DNA of 40,458 nucleotides from Thermoanaerobacter sp049701115 (GTDB lineage Bacteria > Bacillota > Thermoanaerobacteria > Thermoanaerobacterales > Thermoanaerobacteraceae): the NCBI RefSeq assembly GCF_049701115.1, contig NZ_JBNATX010000016.1, positions 1 through 40,458 of the forward strand. Reading direction: 5' to 3'. Positions 33,255-40,423 of this stretch are shown here, in pieces. A program made the position numbers and the translations under genes. The stretch's first letter is position 1. The number at the start of each line of letters is the position of its first letter. The notes below the pieces were generated by a model. The model was given only the letters and a program-made list of their open reading frames with translations. It did not search any database and was not told where the DNA came from.

Positions 33255-35153
33255 ATGTTTAGAAAAGAGTATAGGAGGAAGCTTTTTCTGGTTTTGACTG
33301 GACTCTCGGCTTTGGTGTATTTTTTATCTCTTTTGCATTTTTTATCAGGCACTGAAAGAAGGCTTTTCATAGGTGGATTAATTTTAGTGTTGTCTGTAAC
33401 CTTATCTGGATTGTTAGCGAAAAGGTTATCTGAGCCTGTGGAAAAATTGAAAGAAGGGGTGAAAAGGGTAGCCGAAGGAGATTTTAGTTATCGCTTAGAA
33501 TTGAAATCCTCACAGGAGTTTAAGGAACTTTCAGAAAATTTCAATTTCATGGCGGAAAGACTCGCAGAAGCTTATGACAAGTTAAAAGAGCAGACAGAGA
33601 GCCTTATAAAGCAAAATGAGGAATTGCAGGAGTTTAATGCGGAATTAGAAGCTTCTTATGAGCAGTTAGAGGCTTTGACTCATGAACTTGAGCTTTCCGA
33701 AAGAAAATATCGATTTTTAGTGGAAAATATAAGGGATATTTTATGGGTGACTGATAAGGAATTTAAGATTGAGTTTGTAAATTCTAGAGTAGTAAGATAT
33801 CTTAACTATACACCTCAAGAATTAATTGGAGAAAGCCTTTTTAAGATAGTAGATGAAGAATCAAAAGATACTTTAAAGAACATGCTGGAAGGAAAAGTTA
33901 GGTTTGCAGAAATAGGTTTTCGAACGAAAGACGGGCTTTTGGTTTTAACGGAGACTCAGGTGAAAAGGTTAAAAGTCGGAGAAGAAATTATAGGTTTGCA
34001 GGGCATTTCAAGGGATATTACCGAGACTTACTATATAAAAAAGCAAATTGAGGAAAAGAACAACGAAATCCTTGCTATAAGCGATGTAGGCAGATTGATC
34101 ATTTCTGGTAGTGACATGAAGGAAGTTTTAGAAACTATTGTAGAGAAAATAGCCGGCCTTTTGAATTCTCCTCTTTGTACTGTAAGAGAGTATAATGCTG
34201 CTTCAAGAAAATTTGTATTGTTGGCCAAAGGGGGAGAATTAAAAAATTATCCGGTTTCTGAAGAGATAAGACTGACGGAAAAAGACATTGAGGAGTTAGT
34301 AACTTCGAAAGAGATAAAGATAAAAGATGTTGATGAGTTCCCTCATAGTGAAAGAATAGACCCTATCTTTAAAAGTAGGGGCGTGTATTCTGTAGTAGTG
34401 GTTCCTTTAATCTTTAGAAGCGAAACAAAAGGTATTTTTACTGTATGGGCTTCTACTAATACGGTTAAAAACATGAGCTTATTAAGATCTGTTGCCAGTG
34501 CTATTTCTTTAGCAATGGAAAATTCTAAACTTTATGAGGAAATAAAAAAGGTATACATTAAAACTATAGAGGCCCTGGCCTATGCCATAGAAGCAAAGGA
34601 CGTCCACACAAAAGGTCATTCGATGAGAGTGTCTCAATATGCGGCTTTGATAGGGGAATATATGGGATTTCCCAGAGAAAAGGTTGAACAATTGAGAATT
34701 GCAGGTATTTTACACGATATAGGGAAAATCGGAATAAAAGATTCTATTCTCTTGAAGAAGGGGAAATTGACAGTACAAGAATACGAGATAATGAAATTGC
34801 ATCCGGAGATAGCGAGAAAAATATTGGCTCCGATAGACTTGCCTAAAGAGATAATTGAGGCGGTTGCCAAACATCATGAAAGATATGATGGTAAAGGTTA
34901 TCCCTATGGATTAAAAGGAGAGGAGATACCAAAAGAAGCTGCAATTTTAGGGGTTGCTGATGCTTTTGATGCGATGACCTCTGACAGAGCTTATAGAAAA
35001 GGCATGAGCATAGAAGAAGCAATAAATGAAGTTTTAAAAAATAAGGGTACCCAATTTCATCCCGATGTGGTGGATGCTTTGATATCTATATATATAAATG
35101 AAAGGCACAGATTAGAAGAGATAAAAAATCAAGTTTTAGAATCTGCTTCTTAA
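33255..35153 (+). CDS. membrane sensor with HAMP, PAS, GAF and HD-GYP domains
   Basis: This is a 632-residue putative cyclic-di-GMP phosphodiesterase. Two membrane spans (about 8-32 and 36-56) enclose a very short external loop. A HAMP domain (about 57-105), a coiled coil (about 105-148), a PAS domain (about 150-265) and a GAF domain (about 285-430) follow. The C-terminal HD-GYP domain contains HTKGHSMRV, HDIGKIGIKDSIL, KLHPEIARKIL, HHERYDGKGYPYGLKGEEIP and ADAFDAMTSDRAYRKGM, so the metal-binding and GYP residues are complete. ATG 33255 is chosen because GGAGGAG at 33245 precedes it. It sits between the SRP RNA and dnaX, which are adjacent in B. subtilis. Confidence 0.9.
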   Translation: MFRKEYRRKLFLVLTGLSALVYFLSLLHFLSGTERRLFIGGLILVLSVTLSGLLAKRLSEPVEKLKEGVKRVAEGDFSYRLELKSSQEFKELSENFNFMAERLAEAYDKLKEQTESLIKQNEELQEFNAELEASYEQLEALTHELELSERKYRFLVENIRDILWVTDKEFKIEFVNSRVVRYLNYTPQELIGESLFKIVDEESKDTLKNMLEGKVRFAEIGFRTKDGLLVLTETQVKRLKVGEEIIGLQGISRDITETYYIKKQIEEKNNEILAISDVGRLIISGSDMKEVLETIVEKIAGLLNSPLCTVREYNAASRKFVLLAKGGELKNYPVSEEIRLTEKDIEELVTSKEIKIKDVDEFPHSERIDPIFKSRGVYSVVVVPLIFRSETKGIFTVWASTNTVKNMSLLRSVASAISLAMENSKLYEEIKKVYIKTIEALAYAIEAKDVHTKGHSMRVSQYAALIGEYMGFPREKVEQLRIAGILHDIGKIGIKDSILLKKGKLTVQEYEIMKLHPEIARKILAPIDLPKEIIEAVAKHHERYDGKGYPYGLKGEEIPKEAAILGVADAFDAMTSDRAYRKGMSIEEAINEVLKNKGTQFHPDVVDALISIYINERHRLEEIKNQVLESAS

Positions 35154-35184
35154 CTCGGCTTTATCAAGAAGCCGAGTTTTTATT
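35152..35184 (+). terminator. intrinsic terminator after the HD-GYP sensor
   Basis: AACTCGGCTT (35152-35161) pairs with AAGCCGAGTT (35169-35178), followed by TTTATTTTG. The stem begins within the stop codon of the gene. Confidence 0.85.
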
Positions 35185-35215
35185 TTGAAAAGGTATAGCG
35201 AAGGAGAAGTTTTTT

Positions 35216-35224
35216 TGCTACAAT
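35216..35224 (+). promoter_or_regulatory. possible extended -10 promoter of dnaX
   Basis: TGCTACAAT fits the extended -10 pattern. No good -35 is seen. It lies between the terminator above and the dnaX start at 35248. Confidence 0.45.
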
Positions 35225-35247
35225 TTAATATAACGGGGTGTTAGCGT

Positions 35248-36807
35248 ATGTATCAGTCTTTGTACAGAAAATACAGGCCAAAAAGTTTTAGTGAAGTAGT
35301 AGGACAGGACCATATAGTAAGAACTTTGAAAAATCAAATAAAACTGGGCAGAATAGGGCATGCTTATCTTTTCACCGGAACAAGAGGGACGGGGAAAACT
35401 AGTGTAGCGAAAATTTTTGCAAAAGCCGTCAACTGCTTAAATCCAAAAGATGGAGAACCATGTAATTCCTGCGAAGTATGCCAAGCGATAAATACTGGAT
35501 CAACTATGGACGTACTAGAAATAGATGCTGCTTCTAATAATAGTGTAAATGACGTAAGAGAGCTTAGGGAATCAGTAATTTATTCTCCTTCTTTGACAAA
35601 GTACAAAGTATATATAATAGATGAAGTGCATATGCTTTCTACAGGAGCCTTTAACGCACTTTTAAAGACTTTAGAAGAACCTCCTCAGCATGTGATATTC
35701 ATACTTGCTACTACTGAGCCCGAAAAACTGCCCGATACTATTCTTTCCCGCTGTCAAAGATTTGATTTTAAAAAGATACCTACAAAACAAATCGTAGAGA
35801 ACTTGGGGAGGATTTGTAAAGATAGCGGGATACAAATTGAGTATAATGGAATAAAAGCTATTGCCCTTTACGGAAATGGCTCAATGAGAGATGCTATAAG
35901 TCTTTTAGAGCAATCTGCCTCTTATAAAGAAGGGCTCATTACCTATGAGGATGTTTGTGAGATATTAGGAATTGCAAACCAGGAGATGCTTTTTTCTTTG
36001 CTGGATAGTTTGTACGAGAAAGATGCTTTGGCTTCTCTTATTAATTTGGACAAAATACTGTCTTATGGAATAGACCTGGGTAACTTTTTGAGGTCTTTCA
36101 CTTATCTTTTAAGAGACATGGTTATTTACAAGACAGGTGGAGATGACCTTAGTGACATCATATATGGAGATTATGATACTATTAAGGAAAAATCTCAGAA
36201 ATATACGTTGGAATTTTTGACAAATGCTTTAGAAAGATTTACTTCTTTGCAGAGAGAAATAAGATATGCTGTTTCGCCTGTTACTTTACTTGAGCTAACT
36301 ATTTTGAAGATGATAAAGCCAGAGATTTCTCATGACATGGCTAGTTTGATTGCGAGGATAGAAAATCTAGAAAAAAAGATGTATAAGGGAGATGAGATAA
36401 AGGGAAAAAAAGAAGTTGCAGTGACGACCGAGGAAAAGGTTTCTGAAAAAACGGAAAATGGTGCTGGAATATCTGAAATGCAGGAAAAAAGTTTGGACTT
36501 AAAAAAAGTATGGCCAGAAGTAAAAGGAGTTGTCAAGAAAGATAGGATGATCCTTTTTACCTTTTTAGAGAAAGGTTCTCCTAAATGGGAAAGCGGGAAA
36601 ATTGTTATAGAGTATTCAGAAGAAGAGGCTCTTTTGGTGGAGGAATTGAAAAAACCGGAGAACAAATCACTCATCGATAATGCAGTAGAAAAGGTTGTAG
36701 GAAAGAAAATCCCTGTTGAGTTTGTTGTGAAAAAAAAAGAAGAGGACCTTTTGATTGACCAGGTTAAAAAAATTTTTGGTGAAGGTATTGACATAGAGGT
36801 GATATAG
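35248..36807 (+). CDS. dnaX: DNA polymerase III subunit gamma/tau
   Basis: This is the clamp-loader ATPase subunit of the replisome, 519 residues. Walker A is FTGTRGTGKTS (residues 44-51). The zinc module cysteines are 63, 72, 75 and 78. Walker B is IIDEVHMLS, sensor 1 is in ATTEPEKLPDTILSRCQRF, and sensor 2 is GSMRDAISLLEQ. Domain III ends near residue 370, and a Lys/Glu-rich linker leads to a C-terminal tau domain shorter than in E. coli (643 residues). Two in-frame -1 slippery heptamers lie exactly in this linker, so a shorter gamma form may also be made. ybaB and recR follow, as in most bacteria. Confidence 0.95.
   Translation: MYQSLYRKYRPKSFSEVVGQDHIVRTLKNQIKLGRIGHAYLFTGTRGTGKTSVAKIFAKAVNCLNPKDGEPCNSCEVCQAINTGSTMDVLEIDAASNNSVNDVRELRESVIYSPSLTKYKVYIIDEVHMLSTGAFNALLKTLEEPPQHVIFILATTEPEKLPDTILSRCQRFDFKKIPTKQIVENLGRICKDSGIQIEYNGIKAIALYGNGSMRDAISLLEQSASYKEGLITYEDVCEILGIANQEMLFSLLDSLYEKDALASLINLDKILSYGIDLGNFLRSFTYLLRDMVIYKTGGDDLSDIIYGDYDTIKEKSQKYTLEFLTNALERFTSLQREIRYAVSPVTLLELTILKMIKPEISHDMASLIARIENLEKKMYKGDEIKGKKEVAVTTEEKVSEKTENGAGISEMQEKSLDLKKVWPEVKGVVKKDRMILFTFLEKGSPKWESGKIVIEYSEEEALLVEELKKPENKSLIDNAVEKVVGKKIPVEFVVKKKEEDLLIDQVKKIFGEGIDIEVI
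36372..36411 (+). other. candidate programmed -1 frameshift sites in dnaX
   Basis: A_AAA_AAG at 36372-36378 (zero-frame codons GAA AAA AAG) is the same heptamer, in the same phase, as the E. coli dnaX site. A second, A_AAA_AAA, is at 36405-36411 (codons GGA AAA AAA). AGGA at 36355-36358 and AGGGAG at 36386-36391 lie 13 bases before sites 1 and 2, like the stimulatory Shine-Dalgarno element of E. coli dnaX. The -1 frame stops at TAA 36384-36386 or TGA 36444-36446, giving predicted products of 379 and 399 residues. Confidence 0.55.
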
Positions 36808-36868
36808 AGCAAGGTGCACGTAAATTGCATATTTTTAAAATAAAGTAGAAAAATTAGGAGGTAGCGAA

Positions 36869-37204
36869 ATGGCAAAAGGTGGTTTTCCAGGAGGATTCAA
36901 TATCAACAACATGATAAAGCAGGCGCAGCAGATGCAAGAAGAAATAAAGAAGATGCAAGAAGAGCTGATGCAAAAAACGGTGGAGGGAACTTCGGGAGGA
37001 GGTATGGTTAAAGCTGTAGCGAATGGTAGAAAAGAGCTTGTGAGCATAACCATAAATCCTGAAGTGGTGGATAAGGAGGATGTAGAAACTTTAGAAGATC
37101 TAGTATTAGCCGCTGTAAATCAGGCTTTGAGGAATGCGGAGGAGATGATTGCTTCCGAAATGGCCAAAATAACGGGAGGATTTAATATTCCAGGCTTGTT
37201 TTGA
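36869..37204 (+). CDS. YbaB/EbfC family nucleoid-associated protein
   Basis: This 111-residue DNA-binding protein of the YbaB/EbfC family corresponds to B. subtilis YaaK. A Gly/Asn-rich start (MAKGGFPGGFNINNMIKQAQQMQEEIKKMQEEL) leads into a long Gln/Met helix. The typical VEGTSGGGMVKAVANGRKELVSITINPEVV core and a C-terminal helix follow (EDLVLAAVNQALRNAEEM). Family members are dimers with tweezer-like DNA binding. AGGAGG precedes ATG 36869. It sits between dnaX and recR, a highly conserved arrangement. Confidence 0.93.
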   Translation: MAKGGFPGGFNINNMIKQAQQMQEEIKKMQEELMQKTVEGTSGGGMVKAVANGRKELVSITINPEVVDKEDVETLEDLVLAAVNQALRNAEEMIASEMAKITGGFNIPGLF

Positions 37205-37213
37205 GGTGAAAAA

Positions 37214-37816
37214 ATGAGTTATTATTCTACTTCTATAGCAAAACTTATAGAAGAATTTTCCAAATTACCGGGGATAGGCCCTAAAACTGCTCAAAGGTTG
37301 GCTTTCTTCATAATAAATATGCCATTGGAGGAAGTTAGAAACCTTTCTCAAGCTATTATAGAAGCAAAAGAAAAATTAAGATATTGTAAGATTTGCTTTA
37401 ATATAACTGATAAAGAAATATGTGATATCTGCAGTGATGAAAATAGAGACCATTCTACTATATGTGTTGTTTCCCATCCGATGGATGTAGTAGCGATGGA
37501 AAAGGTTAAAGAGTATAGGGGAGTATATCATGTGCTGCATGGTGTTATTTCCCCTATAGAAGGTGTAGGGCCGGAAGATATAAGATTGAAGGAGCTACTG
37601 GAAAGAGTGAAAAAGGGCAATATAAAAGAAGTAATACTTGCTACAAATCCGGATATAGAAGGAGAAGCTACTGCAATGTATATAGCAAAACTCTTAAAGC
37701 CCTTTGGGGTTAAGGTGACAAGGATTGCCCACGGTATACCTGTGGGAGGGGATTTGGAATATACAGATGTAGTTACTCTTTCGAGAGCGCTTGAGGGAAG
37801 AAGAGAAATACTTTAA
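37214..37816 (+). CDS. recR: recombination protein RecR
   Basis: RecR acts with RecO (and RecF) to load RecA on gapped DNA. The 200-residue protein has an N-terminal helix-hairpin-helix (KLPGIGPKTAQRLAFFI) and a Cys4 zinc finger (Cys58, Cys61, Cys70, Cys73). A Toprim domain follows (ICVVSHPMDVVAMEK, ATNPDIEGEATAMYIA). The C-terminal Walker-B-like segment ends RIAHGIPVGGDLEYTDVVTLSRALEGRREI. Length is standard. It starts nine bases after ybaB and is followed by a strong terminator. Confidence 0.96.
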   Translation: MSYYSTSIAKLIEEFSKLPGIGPKTAQRLAFFIINMPLEEVRNLSQAIIEAKEKLRYCKICFNITDKEICDICSDENRDHSTICVVSHPMDVVAMEKVKEYRGVYHVLHGVISPIEGVGPEDIRLKELLERVKKGNIKEVILATNPDIEGEATAMYIAKLLKPFGVKVTRIAHGIPVGGDLEYTDVVTLSRALEGRREIL

Positions 37817-37855
37817 ATTCCTCAACAGGTACAAACCTGTTGGGGAATTTTTTAT
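37815..37855 (+). terminator. intrinsic terminator after recR
   Basis: AAATTCCTCAACAGGT (37815-37830) and ACCTGTTGGGGAATTT (37835-37850) form a 16-bp stem with one wobble pair and a four-base loop, followed by a T run. It ends the dnaX-ybaB-recR transcript and starts inside the recR stop codon. Confidence 0.9.
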
Positions 37856-37954
37856 TAATTTTTAGAATAATGTCGAAAATTGTCTATGCACTTTTAGAAA
37901 ATTAATGTATAATATTATCAGATGAAAAGAATTATTAGTTAGGAGGAATAAAAT

Positions 37955-39127
37955 GTGAATTTAAGTTATAACAATCTATTATCAGCTTTTTCTCTAGCTC
38001 TTGACGTTCAAGAATATAAAAACATGGGACATGCAAGAAGGGTTGCATATGTTTCTCTCAGAATTTCAGAAACATTGGGACTTGACGAGGAAGAGAGGAA
38101 AAAAATCTATTACTCTGCTCTTTTACACGATGTAGGTAAAGGCGATATATATGAAGATTTTTATACGGATGAGTGGTGGAAACACGCTGATAGGGGTAGC
38201 AAAATTGTCTTAAAATTGCCATTTGGGGAGAAATTTTCAGAAATTATAAGGTATCACCATGAAAATTATGACGGAAGTGGATATTTCAGATTAAAAGGTG
38301 ATGAAATTCCATTAGGAGCTCAGATAGTCTTTATTTCTGACCAATTTGACATACGCTATATTGCTATGGCCCAAAAGGAAAGGGAGTATAATATAAGAGA
38401 AGACCTGAAACAGTGCATAAAGGATAATGAAGGAAAGATGTTTAATCCCTTGGTTTCGAAGGCATTACTTGATCTTATGAAGCAAGAGAAGTTTTGGCTT
38501 GATTATAAGTTTTTTGACATGAAGAGCATTTTAAAAAAAATGGAACCTAAAGACGTGATTACGATAGGAATAGAGGAATTAGAGAATATAGCGGAGGCTT
38601 TTGCAGATATAATAGATACAAGGAGCCGTTTTACTTACACGCATTCTAGAGGAATTTCAAATTTAGCCTATCAAATGGCTAAAGTATCAGGATATGATGA
38701 AGAAACCTGCAGGAAAATAAAAGTTGCGGGACTTTTGCATGATTTAGGGAAATTGGCGGTGCCTAATTCTATACTTGATAAACCTGGGAAACTTACAGAA
38801 GAAGAATTTATGATAATGAAATCTCACGTTTATTATACAAAAATAATTTTGAAAGAGATTGATGGAATAGACGATATAGCCGAATGGGCAGCAAATCATC
38901 ACGAGAAACTTGATGGGAGTGGATATCCTGAAGGGTTGAAAGGATACGAAATGGGAGATATTGATAAACACCTTGCTGTATGCGATATATTTCAAGCTTT
39001 GACGGAGGATAGGCCCTACAGAAAGGGGATGAACACCATGGAGGCTATAAGGATTATTGAAAAAGAAGTAAAAAATGGAAAGCTAAATGAAGAGTCTCTG
39101 GAGATTTTGAAAAAAGTGGTTTTTTGA
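37955..39127 (+). CDS. double HD-domain protein with C-terminal HD-GYP
   Basis: This 390-residue soluble protein has two HD modules. The first (about residues 24-165) has HARRVAYVSLRISE, ALLHDVGKGD, a further His in KHADRGSKIVL, and HHENYDGSGYF, but the GYP motif is altered to GYF. The second (about 220-385) has HSRGISNLAYQMA, GLLHDLGKLAVPNSILDKPGKL, HHEKLDGSGYPEGLKGYE and CDIFQALTEDRPYRKGM, a complete HD-GYP. It probably hydrolyses a cyclic dinucleotide such as c-di-GMP. There is no sensor or membrane domain. The start is GTG 37955 after AGGAGG; the overlapping ATG at 37953 is followed at once by TGA. It separates recR from yaaL. Confidence 0.9.
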   Translation: MNLSYNNLLSAFSLALDVQEYKNMGHARRVAYVSLRISETLGLDEEERKKIYYSALLHDVGKGDIYEDFYTDEWWKHADRGSKIVLKLPFGEKFSEIIRYHHENYDGSGYFRLKGDEIPLGAQIVFISDQFDIRYIAMAQKEREYNIREDLKQCIKDNEGKMFNPLVSKALLDLMKQEKFWLDYKFFDMKSILKKMEPKDVITIGIEELENIAEAFADIIDTRSRFTYTHSRGISNLAYQMAKVSGYDEETCRKIKVAGLLHDLGKLAVPNSILDKPGKLTEEEFMIMKSHVYYTKIILKEIDGIDDIAEWAANHHEKLDGSGYPEGLKGYEMGDIDKHLAVCDIFQALTEDRPYRKGMNTMEAIRIIEKEVKNGKLNEESLEILKKVVF

Positions 39128-39134
39128 AGGTATA

Positions 39135-39167
39135 CTCAACCGTATTTTAGGAAATAATACGGTTGAG
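39135..39167 (+). promoter_or_regulatory. hairpin covering the yaaL ribosome binding site
   Basis: CTCAACCGTATT (39135-39146) and AATACGGTTGAG (39156-39167) form a perfect 12-bp stem with a nine-base loop. The 3' arm runs into the GAGGAGGG ribosome site of yaaL. No T run follows, so it is not a standard terminator. Confidence 0.6.
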
Positions 39168-39177
39168 GAGGGATTAT

Positions 39178-39450
39178 ATGGGCATACTTTTCGATTATTT
39201 AAAAGAAATGGCAGCTACCAAAAATACATACGACTACAATATAGACGAAATGCAGTTAGTGGATGAGGTCAGACGAACGATAAAGGAGCTTAATGAAGCG
39301 GAAATTTATTTTCACAATGTTACAGACCCTGATTTGGTAGATTACGCTATATACAGGTTAGAAAGTCTAAAAAGAAAGTACATATACTTAATAAAAAAAG
39401 CAAAAAAGGAAGGAATTAATTTTGATAATTTTTCTTCTCTCTTATCATAA
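39178..39450 (+). CDS. yaaL: DUF2508 family protein, YaaL-like
   Basis: This is a 90-residue soluble, charged, helical protein (MGILFDYLKEMAATKNTYDYNIDEMQLVDEV… trimmed). The size, the pattern of Asp/Glu and Tyr residues, and the position between recR and bofA match YaaL/DUF2508 of spore formers, whose function is unknown. ATG 39178 is used because GAGGAGGG is just upstream; an in-frame TTG at 39163 lies within that region. The ribosome site is partly inside a strong hairpin, so translation may be controlled. Confidence 0.78.
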   Translation: MGILFDYLKEMAATKNTYDYNIDEMQLVDEVRRTIKELNEAEIYFHNVTDPDLVDYAIYRLESLKRKYIYLIKKAKKEGINFDNFSSLLS

Positions 39451-39458
39451 TTTGTCCT

Positions 39459-39500
39459 CCCCCTAAGTATAAATATAACAGTAAACTCTTAGGGGGTTTT
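39459..39500 (+). promoter_or_regulatory. hairpin before bofA: terminator-like and covering its ribosome site
   Basis: CCCCCTAAG (39459-39467) pairs with CTTAGGGGG (39488-39496), closing a 20-base loop, and TTTTATT follows. The 3' arm contains the AGGGGG ribosome site of bofA. It could be the terminator of yaaL, a translational lock on bofA, or both. Confidence 0.6.
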
Positions 39501-39503
39501 ATT

Positions 39504-39776
39504 ATGAACATAAGCATCGAATATAATATAATAATAGCGTATTTGATAGGTTTGTTCTTACTTTATTTCTTAGGCTGGCTCTTGGTAGTGCCTCGTAAAA
39601 TTTTGATTAGAATTATATTAAATGGCATCATAGGAGGTATAGTTCTCTTTTTCATAAATATAGTAGGAAAACCTTTTGACATATCAATAGCTGTAAACCC
39701 TGTGACTGCGCTTGTAGCTGGTTTTTTAGGGATACCAGGGATAATTTTACTTATAATTCTTAAGTATATTGTTTGA
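39504..39776 (+). CDS. bofA: sigma-K checkpoint membrane protein BofA
   Basis: BofA inhibits processing of pro-sigma-K by the SpoIVFB protease in the mother cell, delaying late sporulation until the forespore signals. The 90-residue protein is almost all hydrophobic, with about three membrane segments (roughly 8-27, 35-54 and 68-88). It has the family C-terminal pattern NPVTALVAGFLGIPGIILLIILKYIV. The position after yaaL and before an rRNA operon is the same as in B. subtilis. It supports a spore-forming host. Confidence 0.88.
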   Translation: MNISIEYNIIIAYLIGLFLLYFLGWLLVVPRKILIRIILNGIIGGIVLFFINIVGKPFDISIAVNPVTALVAGFLGIPGIILLIILKYIV

Positions 39777-39858
39777 ATTTAGTACAGAAATAGACAGTTT
39801 AAATCCCTCTTCTTTTTGAAATAATAAGTTTTGAAAAAAGACAAAAGGAGGATTGTTT

Positions 39859-40125
39859 ATGACTGTCAAAAGTGATATAGAAAAGGCTATAGCATCGGCG
39901 CAGGCGGCACTTGGAACTTATGCTCAATTTGCCAGTGCTACAGAAGATCCGGCTGCTAAACAAATGTTTCAACAGATGCAACAGGACATGCAGAGACATG
40001 TGACGATGCTCACTAATAGATTGAATTATCTTAATACAAATAATAAGTTAAATCAGCAACCGCAAGTTTCTCAGCAAGCTACGCAGCAGAATCAGCAAAA
40101 TGTGCTCACGAATAAAAAACAATAA
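39859..40125 (+). CDS. DUF1657 domain protein
   Basis: This 88-residue protein begins MTVKSDIEKAIASAQAALG and contains QFASATEDPAAKQMFQQMQQDMQRHVTML…, trimmed here, which is typical of DUF1657 proteins found in spore formers. The C-terminal third is a low-complexity Gln/Asn tail. The function is unknown; relatives often lie near spoVA or yetF-like genes. ATG 39859 is preferred over TTG 39853 because AGGAGGA lies seven bases upstream. It sits alone between bofA and the rRNA promoters. Confidence 0.82.
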   Translation: MTVKSDIEKAIASAQAALGTYAQFASATEDPAAKQMFQQMQQDMQRHVTMLTNRLNYLNTNNKLNQQPQVSQQATQQNQQNVLTNKKQ

Positions 40126-40150
40126 AAGGAGGCCTTGTGCCTCCTTTTAT
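40124..40150 (+). terminator. intrinsic terminator after the DUF1657 gene
   Basis: AAAAGGAGGC (40124-40133) and GCCTCCTTTT (40139-40148) form a 10-bp stem with a five-base loop and a T-rich tail. The stem starts within the stop codon. Confidence 0.85.
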
Positions 40151-40260
40151 TAAGATAAGGTTTACGCAGATAAAGGGAATAAAAATGAGTATATAGCTAA
40201 AAGGGGTCGAAATTAAGGATTAAATGGCTGGTATTTGAGATTAATAGGTTTTTTTAAAAG

Positions 40261-40289
40261 TTGAGCTGAACTTATAATTATGATACAAT
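40261..40289 (+). promoter_or_regulatory. upstream rRNA promoter (P1)
   Basis: TTGAGC (40261-40266) and TACAAT (40284-40289) are 17 bases apart. It lies 68 bases upstream of a second, better promoter. The 110 bases before it (40150-40260) hold no gene that I can see. Confidence 0.55.
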
Positions 40290-40328
40290 ACAACTACATG
40301 TTTGAGCATTATTGTTTTTTTGTTCTAG

Positions 40329-40357
40329 TTGACAAAGACTTAAATTTATGATATGAT
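40329..40357 (+). promoter_or_regulatory. main rRNA promoter (P2)
   Basis: A perfect TTGACA (40329-40334) and TATGAT (40352-40357) have 17-base spacing, about 65 bases before mature 16S rRNA. The T-rich bases just upstream could act as an UP element. Confidence 0.8.
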
Positions 40358-40375
40358 AAAAAAGCTTTATAGAGG

Positions 40376-40394
40376 GACCTTGAAAAGTGGACAG
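40376..40394 (+). promoter_or_regulatory. possible boxA-like antitermination region of the rRNA leader
   Basis: GACCTTGAAAAGTGGACAG resembles the CTTTGAAAACT-ACA element in the rRNA leaders of Firmicutes. The match is by eye only. Confidence 0.4.
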
Positions 40395-40423
40395 CGAGGC
40401 AGATAAGGAAGTTTTAGAGGGAT

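Noticed and set aside
37880..37913. TTGTCT and TATAAT before the double HD-domain gene as a promoter
   Set aside because: The spacing is 22 bases; only the TATAAT is convincing, so no promoter was called.
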